Shown here piece after piece: positions 42,139-50,460 of a stretch of DNA of 64,000 bases. Under the pieces are notes generated by a model that saw only the letters and a list, made by a program, of their open reading frames with translations, made no database searches and was not told the DNA's origin. The stretch comes from Bacillus sp. CH30_1T. Lineage in GTDB: Bacteria; Bacillota; Bacilli; Bacillales; Bacillaceae_B. Position 1 is the first letter of the stretch. Every line of letters starts with the position of its first letter. The translations under genes were made by a program, and so were the position numbers. Where the stretch lies: NCBI RefSeq assembly GCF_008364765.1, contig NZ_VTUY01000002.1:2501-66500 (forward strand), in the 5' to 3' direction.

Positions 42139-42714
42139 TCATACCGAAATTCCATTCCAGAACTGATTGAAGATCACATCCAGCCTTTTATAAATCTCAT
42201 CACGATCATGACGCTGCATTTGCCAAAACACCCCATCCATTAAGCACTGGTAAGATAACGCTAACTCATGACAATCAAGTGCTTTGATTTCTCCTTCCTC
42301 AATCCCATGTTTAAATATTTCGTATAGGATTTCGTATTCATTTTGCTCCATTTCGTCAAAACGACTTGTAATATCTTCCTTCAAAAAATCCGGAGGCGAT
42401 ATCATCAAGCGGATAAGAAGCTTTGACTTTAAATCCTCACGAAATTGAAAATCAATAGCCGATTTTAAAATAGAAAAGAGTTGGCCTTTGGCGGAGAATT
42501 CCTTGTTAAATTGAGATTTAACCGTTAATAAATGTCCATCGAGTGCATCTCTATAGATGGCTAAGAAAACATCATCCTTCCCCTTAAAAAAGGCGTAAAC
42601 AGAAGGAGGCTTGATCCCCACCTCATTTGCTATTTCCTTGATTGTCATACCTGAAAATCCATGTTCTGCAAATAACTTTGTTGCGGATTCCTTGATTCTT
42701 TCCTTCGTCGACAT
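42139..42714 (-). CDS. TetR-family transcriptional regulator
   Basis: A 191-aa regulator with an N-terminal helix-turn-helix (ATKLFAEHGFSGMTIKEIAN, then VGIKPPSVYAFFKGKDDVF, about 10-50) and an all-helical ligand domain. ATG 42714 is used because GGGAGG lies 4 bases upstream; a GTG four codons earlier overlaps that site. It is the first gene of the operon with the NCS1 permease, DUF917 and HyuA genes. A perfect 20-bp palindrome lies 16 bases before its start, so it most likely represses the whole operon and itself. Confidence 0.9.
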   Translation of the reverse strand: MSTKERIKESATKLFAEHGFSGMTIKEIANEVGIKPPSVYAFFKGKDDVFLAIYRDALDGHLLTVKSQFNKEFSAKGQLFSILKSAIDFQFREDLKSKLLIRLMISPPDFLKEDITSRFDEMEQNEYEILYEIFKHGIEEGEIKALDCHELALSYQCLMDGVFWQMQRHDRDEIYKRLDVIFNQFWNGISV

Positions 42715-42729
42715 AATGCCTCCCACTCT

Positions 42730-42749
42730 CCTAACTAATATTAGTTAGG
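42730..42749 (-). promoter_or_regulatory. TetR operator palindrome
   Basis: CCTAACTAAT followed by ATTAGTTAGG forms a perfect 20-bp palindrome without spacer. It lies between the likely -10 region and the ribosome binding site of tetR, a typical autoregulatory operator. Confidence 0.8.
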
Positions 42750-42906
42750 TAATAATATAGGTGAAATATTATCATATTTATTTATTGAATACAATAATTT
42801 TTCAGAAAATTTAAAAATGTATTTTCTTTCTATTTGAACAAGGAAGAGGATGGCGATTCTATTGTGTTGTTTCCTTTAGAAGACCTTATTTCCTCATCAT
42901 TAACGC

Positions 42907-43226
42907 AAAAAGAGGATGGGAAAAAACTAAAAAATCACGAAATAAAGACAAACAATAGAAGTGTAGGTTCTTAATACCGCTAATGATTTCCGTACAAGAC
43001 TACGCTTTCCACGGGTAGCCCGTGAGCCTCCTCGGCAAGCCTGCGGGGTCTCACATAAGCTACTCTTCCCGCAGGAGTCTTCGTCTTGCACTCCAATCAA
43101 CCGCTGGAGACTGCTAAAATCAAATGGATCAAAAATAAAAAATAAACCCGAACCAATCTGCCTACTAAGAAGCGGATTGGTTCGGGTTTGACTTAGGCTA
43201 AAAAACTTTTGTCCCAGCCTCTTTCA
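42907..43226. repeat. MITE-like intergenic repeat element
   Basis: About 320 bases framed by inverted ends: AAAGAGGATGGGAAAAAACT near 42908 and its degenerate complement (CTTTTGTCCCAGCCTCTTT) ending near 43226. Inside lies a G/C-rich block at about 42986-43111 with CGCTTTCCACGGG, GAGCCTCCTCGGC, CCTGCGGGGTCTCA, CCCGCAGGAGTC and CTTGCACTCCAATCAACCGC, a repeat I know as common between genes in many Bacillus genomes. No coding capacity. It sits between the tetR start and the glcF terminator region. Confidence 0.7.
43144..43189. terminator. Strong hairpin inside the repeat element
   Basis: AAACCCGAACCAATC and GATTGGTTCGGGTTT form a perfect 15-bp stem around a 16-base loop. It could terminate the glcDF transcript from the minus strand, although it lies about 230 bases beyond the glcF stop. 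Confidence 0.6.
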
Positions 43227-43418
43227 ATACGGTCATTCTCCAGATTTCAGTACTTCCTTGTATAGACCTACAATAAATTGGTATTTATCTTCAGTCTTCC
43301 GTTACTACAACCACAAACAAATAACAGCGAAAATTATAGGGATTGAGTTTGTTCCAACCGTTCTCGTTCCATAAGCGCAACTTAATTTTCTTATCTACCT
43401 TTGGAAATCATTCTCTCC

Positions 43419-44735
43419 TCATTGAATGTTAATTCCGCATGCTCTGGCTATTAGTTCAACGAGGTGAATGGATTCTGGTTGTCCCTGGCCGTAGGTGTTG
43501 ATACCATGGGTCATTTGAATCAGGCATCCTGGATTTGACGTTACAACAATATCCGGCTGGATCACATTGACCTCTGTCATTTTACTACCGAGAATTTTCA
43601 TCGATTCATCATAGTGTTGAATGTTGTAGACGCCTCCAGAGGCACAACACGAATGCTTACTTGGTAATTCTACATAGGTTATGCCCGGGATTTTTCGTAT
43701 GAGCCTTTCAGGGTAAGCTCCCGCCTTTTGAACATTGTTAAGATGGCAGGATGGCTGGTAGGTCACAACTTTATCTAATTTCCCTTTGAATGGAAGGGAA
43801 TTGAGAGAACTGAGTACTTCCGAGATGTCCTTGATCTTTTCAGTGAAAGTCTTTGCTTTAGCTTTCCATTCTGTATCATTTTCATCTTTTAATAGGTGAT
43901 CATATTCCTGAAGGATTGCTCCGCATCCACCCGCATTGGTGATGATGGTGTCTACTTCGTACTCTTCAAACGCAAGAAGATTTTCTTTTGCCAGTGTCTT
44001 TGTTTGTTTAGTCTGGCCTTGATGAGCATGAAGGGCCCCGCAGCAATTTTGCTCTTTAGGAACGTATACGTCACACCCGGATAAACGGAGTAACTCCAAC
44101 GTATAGTAGTTTACATGATAAAACACCGCATCATTGATGCATCCAAGGAACAAAGCAACCGTTTTAACAGTTTTATCCGTTTTGGCCGGATATCGTTTTC
44201 CTCTTTCGATATGATATTTCTTAGAAGGAACACTAGGCATCGCTTTTTCAAAGCTTCCTATATTCTTCACTACTTTTTCTGGTAAATTCGCCGATCGGAC
44301 AACTTTCTGCAGTCCGCTTTTCTGATATAAGTAATATAGGTCACTTGAAATTTTCATCGTTTTCGGTTTCATAAACAGCTGGTTTAACGCAAAATCTTTA
44401 AATCGATTATTACCTTTTCTCTGCACTTCCATATCATGAATCGTTTCTTTCGCATGTTCCAATATCGATCCATAGGGGACATCCACCGGACAAGCCACCT
44501 CACAAGCACGGCAGCCAAGACAAAGGTCGATCGGTTCCTTTAAATCTTCTAGAATATCAATCTTGCCCTCTGCAGCCATTTTGACCAGGTTAATCCTCCC
44601 CCTTGGGGAAGCACTCTCAGTCTCCATAGATGCATAAGTGGGACAAGCAGGAAGGCAATAACCGCACTGGATACATTGATTGACCTCCTCATACGTTTTC
44701 TTATGAAGAACTTCCATTGCGTTTGCATTAGTCAT
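43419..44735 (-). CDS. glcF: Glycolate oxidase-type iron-sulfur subunit (GlcF-like)
   Basis: A 438-aa protein with two 4Fe-4S ferredoxin motifs (CIQCGYCLPACPT, about 21; CLGCRACEVACPVD, about 72) and two CCG domains (NCCGALHAHQG, about 232; SCCASGGVYN, about 362) that bind further clusters or contact the quinone-reducing site. It takes electrons from the GlcD-like flavoprotein, whose gene overlaps it by 8 bases. The substrate is a 2-hydroxy acid: glycolate, D-lactate or another. Confidence 0.9.
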   Translation of the reverse strand: MTNANAMEVLHKKTYEEVNQCIQCGYCLPACPTYASMETESASPRGRINLVKMAAEGKIDILEDLKEPIDLCLGCRACEVACPVDVPYGSILEHAKETIHDMEVQRKGNNRFKDFALNQLFMKPKTMKISSDLYYLYQKSGLQKVVRSANLPEKVVKNIGSFEKAMPSVPSKKYHIERGKRYPAKTDKTVKTVALFLGCINDAVFYHVNYYTLELLRLSGCDVYVPKEQNCCGALHAHQGQTKQTKTLAKENLLAFEEYEVDTIITNAGGCGAILQEYDHLLKDENDTEWKAKAKTFTEKIKDISEVLSSLNSLPFKGKLDKVVTYQPSCHLNNVQKAGAYPERLIRKIPGITYVELPSKHSCCASGGVYNIQHYDESMKILGSKMTEVNVIQPDIVVTSNPGCLIQMTHGINTYGQGQPESIHLVELIARACGINIQ

Positions 44736-46152
44736 TTTGCGTTAACACCACCTTTGTCTGCCCTTTCTGAGGAAACATCTTGCCCGGATTTAATATATTA
44801 TGAGGATCCCAGGCTTGTTTAATCATTTTCATTAAATCCAATGCAGGACCGAGCTCGTTTCTCATATAAGGTGCCTTTAAAATGCCTATACCATGTTCTC
44901 CAGAAAGTGTTCCTCCCAAATCAATCGCCGCCTGAAAGATTTCTCCGACAGCCAACTCTGCTTTTTTCATTTCTTCTATATTTCTTTTATCCGTAATAAT
45001 ATTGGGGTGCAGGTTTCCATCACCCGCATGCCCGAATACGACTAGATTCAAATCGTATTTCACACGTATTTGGTGAAGTTTTTCAATCATTTCCGGAATC
45101 TTGCTTCTTGGAACAGTGGCATCTTCTGAGATCTTCGTTGGCCCTAATTGAGTAATCGCTGGAGAAACCATCTTACGCGCTTTCCAAATCTTCATTCGCT
45201 CTTCTTCTGACTTTGCTACCTTCACGATCGCTCCAGGGAACGATTGACATATCTCTGAACACTTATCAATTTCTTCATTCACAGATGCTTCATGCCCATC
45301 GACTTCAATAATTACGATTGCTTCCGCATTGAGTGGAAGACCCGAAGGATGATAATGCTCCACGGCCTCAATGCAATATTTATCCATCAGTTCCATCGCA
45401 GCTGGTAGAACTCCCGCTGATAATATGTTCGTAATCGCTATCCCCGAATCTACTACACTCTGGAACGACGCTAGTAAAGTCATTTTGTGAGCTGGATTAG
45501 GGATGAGTCTTAGAGTGATTTCAGTGACCACTCCCAGTAAGCCTTCTGAACCGACAATCAACCTTGTCAGGTCGAATCCCGTCACATTCTTGACTGTTTT
45601 ACCGCCTGTTCGTACAATCTCTCCTGTTGGGGTAACCATTTCTAAACCAATGACATATTCCTTCGTTGTTCCATATTTCAAACCTTTGGGTCCGCTTGAG
45701 TTTTCAAGGATATTCCCCCCGATGGTCGATACATGCGAACTACTTGGATCAGGGGGATAAAATAATCCTTCCTTCTCTGCTTTCTCATGGATGGTGGAAG
45801 TAATGATACTAGGCGTCACAATGGCCAGCATATTTTCTTTATCGATCGATATTTCTTTGGGATATTGGGACATATCAAGAACGATTCCGCCCATTGTCGG
45901 AAGTGGTCCGCCACTTAAAGAAGTGGCAGAACCTCTAGGATAAACAGGGATATGATGAAGGTTGGCGATCATCACGATTTTACTGACTTCTTCTTTTGAT
46001 TGAGGCTGAAGGACCACCTCCGGTAAATATTCGCCAAATGAAGCATCAAAGCTAAAAGAATACAATTCATTCTTTTTCGTCAGTATCCGATTTTCCTGTA
46101 CGATTTCTCGTAACTCATTCAGAATCTGTTCATTGATCTTATTCATGTTCAT
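44728..46152 (-). CDS. glcD: FAD-linked 2-hydroxy acid oxidase subunit (GlcD-like)
   Basis: A 474-aa flavoprotein. The FAD-binding PCMH domain has PVYPRGSATSLSGG (about 73), GGNILENSSGPKGLKYG (about 127), TVKNVTGFDLTRLIVGSEG (about 187) and LGVVTEI. The C-terminal cap has VFGHAGDGNLHPN (about 375) and GGTLSGEHGIG (about 415), where the His residues bind substrate. Two ATG codons (46152, 46146) are possible; AGGTG lies before both. The gene start overlaps the end of the DUF6282 gene. Together with GlcF it oxidises a 2-hydroxy acid, perhaps one released by the two hydrolases of this operon. Confidence 0.9.
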   Translation of the reverse strand: MNMNKINEQILNELREIVQENRILTKKNELYSFSFDASFGEYLPEVVLQPQSKEEVSKIVMIANLHHIPVYPRGSATSLSGGPLPTMGGIVLDMSQYPKEISIDKENMLAIVTPSIITSTIHEKAEKEGLFYPPDPSSSHVSTIGGNILENSSGPKGLKYGTTKEYVIGLEMVTPTGEIVRTGGKTVKNVTGFDLTRLIVGSEGLLGVVTEITLRLIPNPAHKMTLLASFQSVVDSGIAITNILSAGVLPAAMELMDKYCIEAVEHYHPSGLPLNAEAIVIIEVDGHEASVNEEIDKCSEICQSFPGAIVKVAKSEEERMKIWKARKMVSPAITQLGPTKISEDATVPRSKIPEMIEKLHQIRVKYDLNLVVFGHAGDGNLHPNIITDKRNIEEMKKAELAVGEIFQAAIDLGGTLSGEHGIGILKAPYMRNELGPALDLMKMIKQAWDPHNILNPGKMFPQKGQTKVVLTQND

Positions 46153-47023
46153 CAACACCTAATAGTGATCTTGGATTCTCTTGCACCATCTTTCTTATCT
46201 GCTCTTCTTTAACGCCATGGAAGATAAGGTCTTCAATAAAACGGCTCAAGGCGTATACCGGCGGTTCATGGTGAGGCTGCCCGTAATCAGTTACTAACAC
46301 ACAGGACTCGTGCCCAATCACTTCGATCGTCTTGGCCATTTCCTCTGCGGTCAAGTCATGAAAGTCCGAGCTGCATGCCAGATAACACTTTTCGATCATA
46401 CACCCTAAAGAGGCAAAGTATTGTTGGTCTTCAATTGGTATTCTCGATATGCCCATGTCTGCGTGCTGTATGATTATTTTTTCTATACCTGTTTCTTTGG
46501 CTGCATGGACAATTGTATGTTGTTCAGCTAATGACAAATGTCCTGTCGCCAACACTGCGTCATAATCTTTAATCAATTGTAAGATAACAGTTACCTCATC
46601 GAGCAACTGACCATCCTCTTCAATCGAAACCGTTCCTTTGGATAATAGGGGGTTCCCATTAAAGAGCTTTGTATTATTCCGACTAAAGTACTGCTGGTGC
46701 TGCCCGGCAGAGAGGGTAGGAAACCAAACGATCTTCCCCCCCATTTTCAACGCAGTTTCCACTGCGTATGGGTTAAGGCCACCAACATGCTGGTTTAGAA
46801 CAATACCGCCAAAAGCCTGTATAGAGGATTCCTTTTCATTTAATAGAAATGCCCGTTCGACGGTTGAAGATTCATGACTCTTTAAGACGATACCACCCAT
46901 CTTCGCCTTTTTGGCATCTTCAAGCAGCTCCCAATCCGTCTGCTTTCGTTTGAAAATACTTGGTGAACTATGAACATGACATTCATATGCCCCTTCAAGC
47001 AAGGGATGAAATTGACTTTTCAT
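46139..47023 (-). CDS. DUF6282-type metal-dependent hydrolase
   Basis: A 294-aa amidohydrolase-like TIM-barrel protein. AYECHVHSSPS (about residue 12) supplies the HxH metal site, IVLKSHESS (about 46) a further His, LATGHLSLAEQH (about 157), IIIQHADMGIS (about 185) and VTDYGQPHHEPP (about 240) the remaining ligands. I assign it to DUF6282 from memory of these motifs. ATG 47023 is chosen because AAAGGTGG lies 5 bases upstream, which makes the gene overlap the end of the alpha/beta hydrolase gene by 29 bases. The substrate is unknown; a lactone or amide that yields a 2-hydroxy acid for GlcDF would fit. Confidence 0.75.
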   Translation of the reverse strand: MKSQFHPLLEGAYECHVHSSPSIFKRKQTDWELLEDAKKAKMGGIVLKSHESSTVERAFLLNEKESSIQAFGGIVLNQHVGGLNPYAVETALKMGGKIVWFPTLSAGQHQQYFSRNNTKLFNGNPLLSKGTVSIEEDGQLLDEVTVILQLIKDYDAVLATGHLSLAEQHTIVHAAKETGIEKIIIQHADMGISRIPIEDQQYFASLGCMIEKCYLACSSDFHDLTAEEMAKTIEVIGHESCVLVTDYGQPHHEPPVYALSRFIEDLIFHGVKEEQIRKMVQENPRSLLGVDEHE

Positions 47024-47918
47024 ACGTACCACCTTTAAATGCTTCTTGTAAAAATTCATCCAATTTATGATTTAATCTAATAAACTCGGCATGATCACCG
47101 AACATAAAGTCATTATGCTTCCCTTCTATCCAATAGAACTCCTTAGGAGAACCTGCTTTTTGATAAAGGGAGACGGATTCAGATTTCGGATGAAGTAGAT
47201 TTTCTTTCCCATGACCGATAAATAGAGGAACAGGAGATATTTTTTCTACCACATCCTCTGCATTTGTCTCTAAAATAGAATCAGTGAACAACAGCTGTGT
47301 TTCATGACCAAATCCATATACCGATGACAATTCATTCTCCACATAATCTTTCGTCGATGGATCAAGCGGGTAATGGATGAATGTATCGGCGAATTGAGAT
47401 TGCCCAGTCGTTGCCCTTAATTTCCGATCTTCATTAAGCGTCTTTTCAATCTCCACAAACTCAACATACGAGTGAATCGATTTTAACCATCTCTCTCCAT
47501 GATAGAAGCCGTTTAGGCCGGCTACTGCTTTGACTCTTTTATCTTTGGCTGCCACATGGATGACGTTGCAGGCTCCCATGCCCCAGCCGATGAGTCCAAT
47601 TTTCGTCTCATCTATATTGTCATGAGTGGATATGTAGCTAATCGCATGTTGGATATCACGAACTTGTTCATCTAAGACGACTCTGCCTTTTTCTCCTTCA
47701 CTGTCGGCAAAACCTCGATAATCAAATCCAAAGCACATATATCCCTTTTGAGTTAATTTCTCAGCAAAGAGTTTCGGATAAAATTCATTAAAGCCCTGAT
47801 AACCTGAATTAATAATGACCGCAGGATATCGTTTATTTTCATTAAACTGTTCAGGATAATAATAACTTCCTTTTAATTTCAACCCATCACTGAAAAACTC
47901 GACCTTTTTCTCTACCAT
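46995..47918 (-). CDS. Alpha/beta hydrolase with altered nucleophile motif
   Basis: A 307-aa cytosolic alpha/beta-hydrolase fold protein: VIINSGYQGFNEFYP (oxyanion region, about 35), GYMCFGFDYRGFADSEG (about 59), LDEQVRDIQHAISYI (about 82), and FIGHGKENLLHPKSES and GKHNDFMF, which supply the later Asp/His positions. The nucleophile elbow reads IGLIGWGMGAC (about 107-117), so the serine expected in G-x-S-x-G is Gly. Either another residue acts or the protein is not a serine hydrolase. ATG 47918 has GAGGTG 6 bases upstream. First gene of the operon with DUF6282, glcD and glcF; its promoter overlaps a GntR-type operator. Confidence 0.8.
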   Translation of the reverse strand: MVEKKVEFFSDGLKLKGSYYYPEQFNENKRYPAVIINSGYQGFNEFYPKLFAEKLTQKGYMCFGFDYRGFADSEGEKGRVVLDEQVRDIQHAISYISTHDNIDETKIGLIGWGMGACNVIHVAAKDKRVKAVAGLNGFYHGERWLKSIHSYVEFVEIEKTLNEDRKLRATTGQSQFADTFIHYPLDPSTKDYVENELSSVYGFGHETQLLFTDSILETNAEDVVEKISPVPLFIGHGKENLLHPKSESVSLYQKAGSPKEFYWIEGKHNDFMFGDHAEFIRLNHKLDEFLQEAFKGGTYEKSISSLA

Positions 47919-47956
47919 TCTGCTCACCTCTTATTGATTATAGTATTCCCAAAAAT

Positions 47957-48014
47957 GAAAACGCTTTAACATAAACTTGTAATACAAGTATACTACTAAT
48001 TGGATGAATTTCAA
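47957..48014 (-). promoter_or_regulatory. Promoter of the hydrolase-glcDF operon with operator and cre-like site
   Basis: On the minus strand TTGAAA (48014-48009) and TATACT (47992-47987) are 16 bases apart. The operator TTGTAATACAAGTATAC (47977-47993) overlaps the -10 box. A cre-like TGAAAACGCTTTAA (from 47956) follows downstream of the start point, with one mismatch to the cre core. Confidence 0.75.
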
Positions 48015-48021
48015 TATCTAA

Positions 48022-48059
48022 TTGTAATTTTCTAAATATATTGTATACTTGTATTACAA
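48022..48059 (+). promoter_or_regulatory. Promoter of the GltS-type symporter with mirror-image operator
   Basis: TTGTAA (48022-48027) and TATACT (48044-48049) are 16 bases apart. GTATACTTGTATTACAA (48043-48059) is the exact inverted copy of the 17-base operator at 47977-47993. Both divergent promoters therefore carry the same operator in the same position relative to their -10 box. The FadR-type GntR encoded at 49553 is the likely binder. Confidence 0.8.
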
Positions 48060-48098
48060 ATGTTAACGCTTACTATTTTGAAAAAAGGGGAGATAAGC

Positions 48099-49466
48099 TT
48101 GAACGATTTTTCTATCTGGTCATTAATGGGGGATGTAAGTGTTATTTCTGGGTTACTTCTATTAGGAACGATTTTGCGGGCAAAGATTAAATGGATTCAA
48201 TCCCTGTTTTTACCGGCAAGTATGATTGCCGGTTTTATAGGACTTGCTTTAGGGCCAAGCGGGGTGGATATCCTTCCTTTCTCTGATCAACTTTCTTCTT
48301 ACCCAGGTTTATTGATTGCGGTGATCTTTGCTTCTATACCAATCGGTGCGACAAAAGTGAACCTAAAGGAAATCATTCACCGTGTGAGAGAAATGTGGTC
48401 GTATTCCATGCTGCTCACCTTATTGATGTGGGGTGGCGGTGCTTTCTTCGGACTAGTGGTCATTAGTCAAGTTTTCACAGATCTTCCCAGCGGGTTTGGT
48501 CTCATCTTAGGGGCCGGATTTCTAGGCGGACACGGTACAGCCGCCGCCATCGGAGAAGGTTTCAGTCAGTACGGCTGGGAGGAAGCAATGACGCTTGGTA
48601 TGACATCTGCTACGGTCGGGATATTAGTGGCCGTACTTGGTGGCCTGTTTCTGGTGAAAAAAAACACGGAAAAAGGGCATACCCAATTTATTTCGAGTTT
48701 TAAAGACCTGCCTAATGAACTAAGGTCAGGACTGATGCATACAGATAAGCGGGTCGCTATGGGAAAAGAAACCGTTTCGCCGAGCTCTATTGATCCATTG
48801 GTTCTTCATTTGTCCATTATTTCATTTGTCGTCGGGGTCTCTTATTGGGTAACAGGGGCACTAGAAGCATTACTTCCAGGAATCTCTGTTCCTCTATTAA
48901 GTATCGCCTTTGTTGTCGCACTAGTCTTTCAGGTTCTTGTACGTAAAGTAAAGGCGGACGAGTATATCGATCAGCGAGTAATGGAACGGATTGGCGGGAG
49001 CGCGACCGACTATTTGGTCGCCATAGGAATCGCTTCGATTAATCTTACAGTGGTCATGGATTATGCTGTGCCTTTAACCCTATTATTTGTGTTCGGAACG
49101 ATTTGGGCTTACCTTATCTTTCGCTTTATCGGACCAAACATTTTCAAAGATTTCTGGTTTGAGAAATCCCTATTCGGCTGGGGCTGGAGCACAGGTACGG
49201 TAGCAATGGGGTTAGCACTTCTCCGAATTGTAGATCCAGAATTAAAAAGTAAAACAATGGACGATTATGCCCTGGCATACATAGGGATGGTCCCAGTTGA
49301 AATCGTCATTATCACCTTTTCACCAATACTATTTTCAACAGGATTACCGTGGGTGATGCCGATTGTCCTTCTAATTGCAGGGGCTGCCATCATTGCCGTC
49401 CATAAGCGCTTTGGCTTATGGGGAAACAGCCTGAGCGAAAATCATGACAAGAGAAATATCAGTTAA
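48099..49466 (+). CDS. Sodium:glutamate symporter (GltS)-like carrier
   Basis: A 455-aa carrier with about 11-12 membrane segments in two halves. GLILGAGFLGGHGTAAAIGE (about 138-157) and SLFGWGWSTGTVAMGLALLR (about 367-387) are the two pore-loop motifs (GGHGT and GWSTGT) known from GltS. I choose TTG 48099 because GGGGAG lies 6 bases upstream. The ATG at 48060, 13 codons earlier, lies next to the operator and has no ribosome binding site. It probably imports the carboxylate that the divergent hydrolase-GlcDF operon degrades. Confidence 0.88.
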   Translation: MNDFSIWSLMGDVSVISGLLLLGTILRAKIKWIQSLFLPASMIAGFIGLALGPSGVDILPFSDQLSSYPGLLIAVIFASIPIGATKVNLKEIIHRVREMWSYSMLLTLLMWGGGAFFGLVVISQVFTDLPSGFGLILGAGFLGGHGTAAAIGEGFSQYGWEEAMTLGMTSATVGILVAVLGGLFLVKKNTEKGHTQFISSFKDLPNELRSGLMHTDKRVAMGKETVSPSSIDPLVLHLSIISFVVGVSYWVTGALEALLPGISVPLLSIAFVVALVFQVLVRKVKADEYIDQRVMERIGGSATDYLVAIGIASINLTVVMDYAVPLTLLFVFGTIWAYLIFRFIGPNIFKDFWFEKSLFGWGWSTGTVAMGLALLRIVDPELKSKTMDDYALAYIGMVPVEIVIITFSPILFSTGLPWVMPIVLLIAGAAIIAVHKRFGLWGNSLSENHDKRNIS

Positions 49467-49474
49467 GTTTTCAG

Positions 49475-49534
49475 AAGAGCCTTTCCTATCCACTATTCGT
49501 TTCATGTTATAATAGTAGGAAACGAAAGGCTCTT
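49475..49534 (+). promoter_or_regulatory. Inverted repeat with embedded -10 box between symporter and gntR
   Basis: AAGAGCCTTTC and GAAAGGCTCTT form an 11-bp stem with a 38-base loop that contains TATAAT (49508-49513). It may act as a partial terminator for the symporter transcript and hold a promoter for gntR; a good -35 box is lacking. Confidence 0.45.
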
Positions 49535-49552
49535 ACATTTAAAGGAGAATCA

Positions 49553-50284
49553 ATGATGATCGTCAGAAAACGTGTTTCTCATCAAATTATCGATGAAATT
49601 AAAGACAAGATTAGATCAGGGGAGTTCCCGGTTGATTCAAAACTTCCATCCGAGAATGAATTGGCAAAAATGTTCAACGTCAGCCGAGTCCCGATACGTG
49701 AGGCATTAAGCGCTTTAGCTTCACATGGTATCATTGAATCCGTCCATGGCGGCGGCAGCTATGTTCGCCCTAAGCCCCTTGAACAGCTTCTAGATCAACC
49801 CTTAATGGAAGTCATTTCATATCATCAAGTCATAGAGCTGCTGGAAACAAGAATCATTCTTGAAACAAAGGCGGCTGCACTGGCAGCTGAACGGCATGAT
49901 GAGGAAGACCTGAGTAAGATGTATCTAGCACAGGAAATGCTTTTCAAGGAACTTCATGATCCCGATAAGATCAACGACAAAGCCGACTTTCTATTCCACC
50001 AATCCATCCTTCATTCAACCAAAAACAACGTGCTTATTCATACACTTGAAAACCTATCTGATATTTACAATCGGGCCTTAAAAGCCTCCCTTGCCATCAA
50101 CACAAGGATCAAAGGAAAAAAACAACAGGTTTATGAAGAACACCAATCTATTTTGAAAGCCATTTCATTAAAAGATGCGAAAAGTGCAGAAAGACAAATG
50201 TACGTACACTTATCAAACAGTATGGAAAAGTTAAAATCAAGGCGAAGCGACTTTAATGAGGGTTTGGGCGAAGAGAGTGAATAA
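49553..50284 (+). CDS. GntR-family regulator, FadR/FCD subfamily
   Basis: A 243-aa regulator. The winged helix (about 8-75) contains KLPSENELAKMFNVSRVPIR and ASHGIIESVHGGGSYVRP. The helical FCD domain (about 95-230) contains LETRIILETKAAALAAERH and a metal/ligand His set including FHQSILHSTKN and VYEEHQSILKAI. FCD regulators often sense 2-hydroxy acids and other carboxylates (LldR, GlcC), which fits control of the neighbouring GlcDF operon and symporter. AAAGGAG lies 5 bases upstream of the start. Confidence 0.9.
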   Translation: MMIVRKRVSHQIIDEIKDKIRSGEFPVDSKLPSENELAKMFNVSRVPIREALSALASHGIIESVHGGGSYVRPKPLEQLLDQPLMEVISYHQVIELLETRIILETKAAALAAERHDEEDLSKMYLAQEMLFKELHDPDKINDKADFLFHQSILHSTKNNVLIHTLENLSDIYNRALKASLAINTRIKGKKQQVYEEHQSILKAISLKDAKSAERQMYVHLSNSMEKLKSRRSDFNEGLGEESE

Positions 50285-50407
50285 TGAAAGAGCATCAATC
50301 TCAATATGAAGAATGACATTTCGTTGTGATGATCTACGCACGCGAAACTCATCGATTTATCCTACTGTTTCGAGATCAATGCTTCTTTAACATACCTGGC
50401 ACACACC

Positions 50408-50442
50408 AAAAAGAGGATGCACCTAGATAGCATCCTCTTTTT
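50408..50442. terminator. Bidirectional terminator between gntR and iolA
   Basis: AAAAAGAGGATGC and GCATCCTCTTTTT form a perfect 13-bp stem around a 9-base loop, with A- and T-runs on both sides. It ends the gntR transcript and the iol operon, which converge here. Confidence 0.93.
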
Positions 50443-50460
50443 AATTGTATTAAAAGGCTA

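Noticed and set aside
48060..48098. ATG 48060 as start of the GltS-like carrier
   Set aside because: It lies directly at the operator and promoter without a ribosome binding site; TTG 48099 has GGGGAG six bases upstream.
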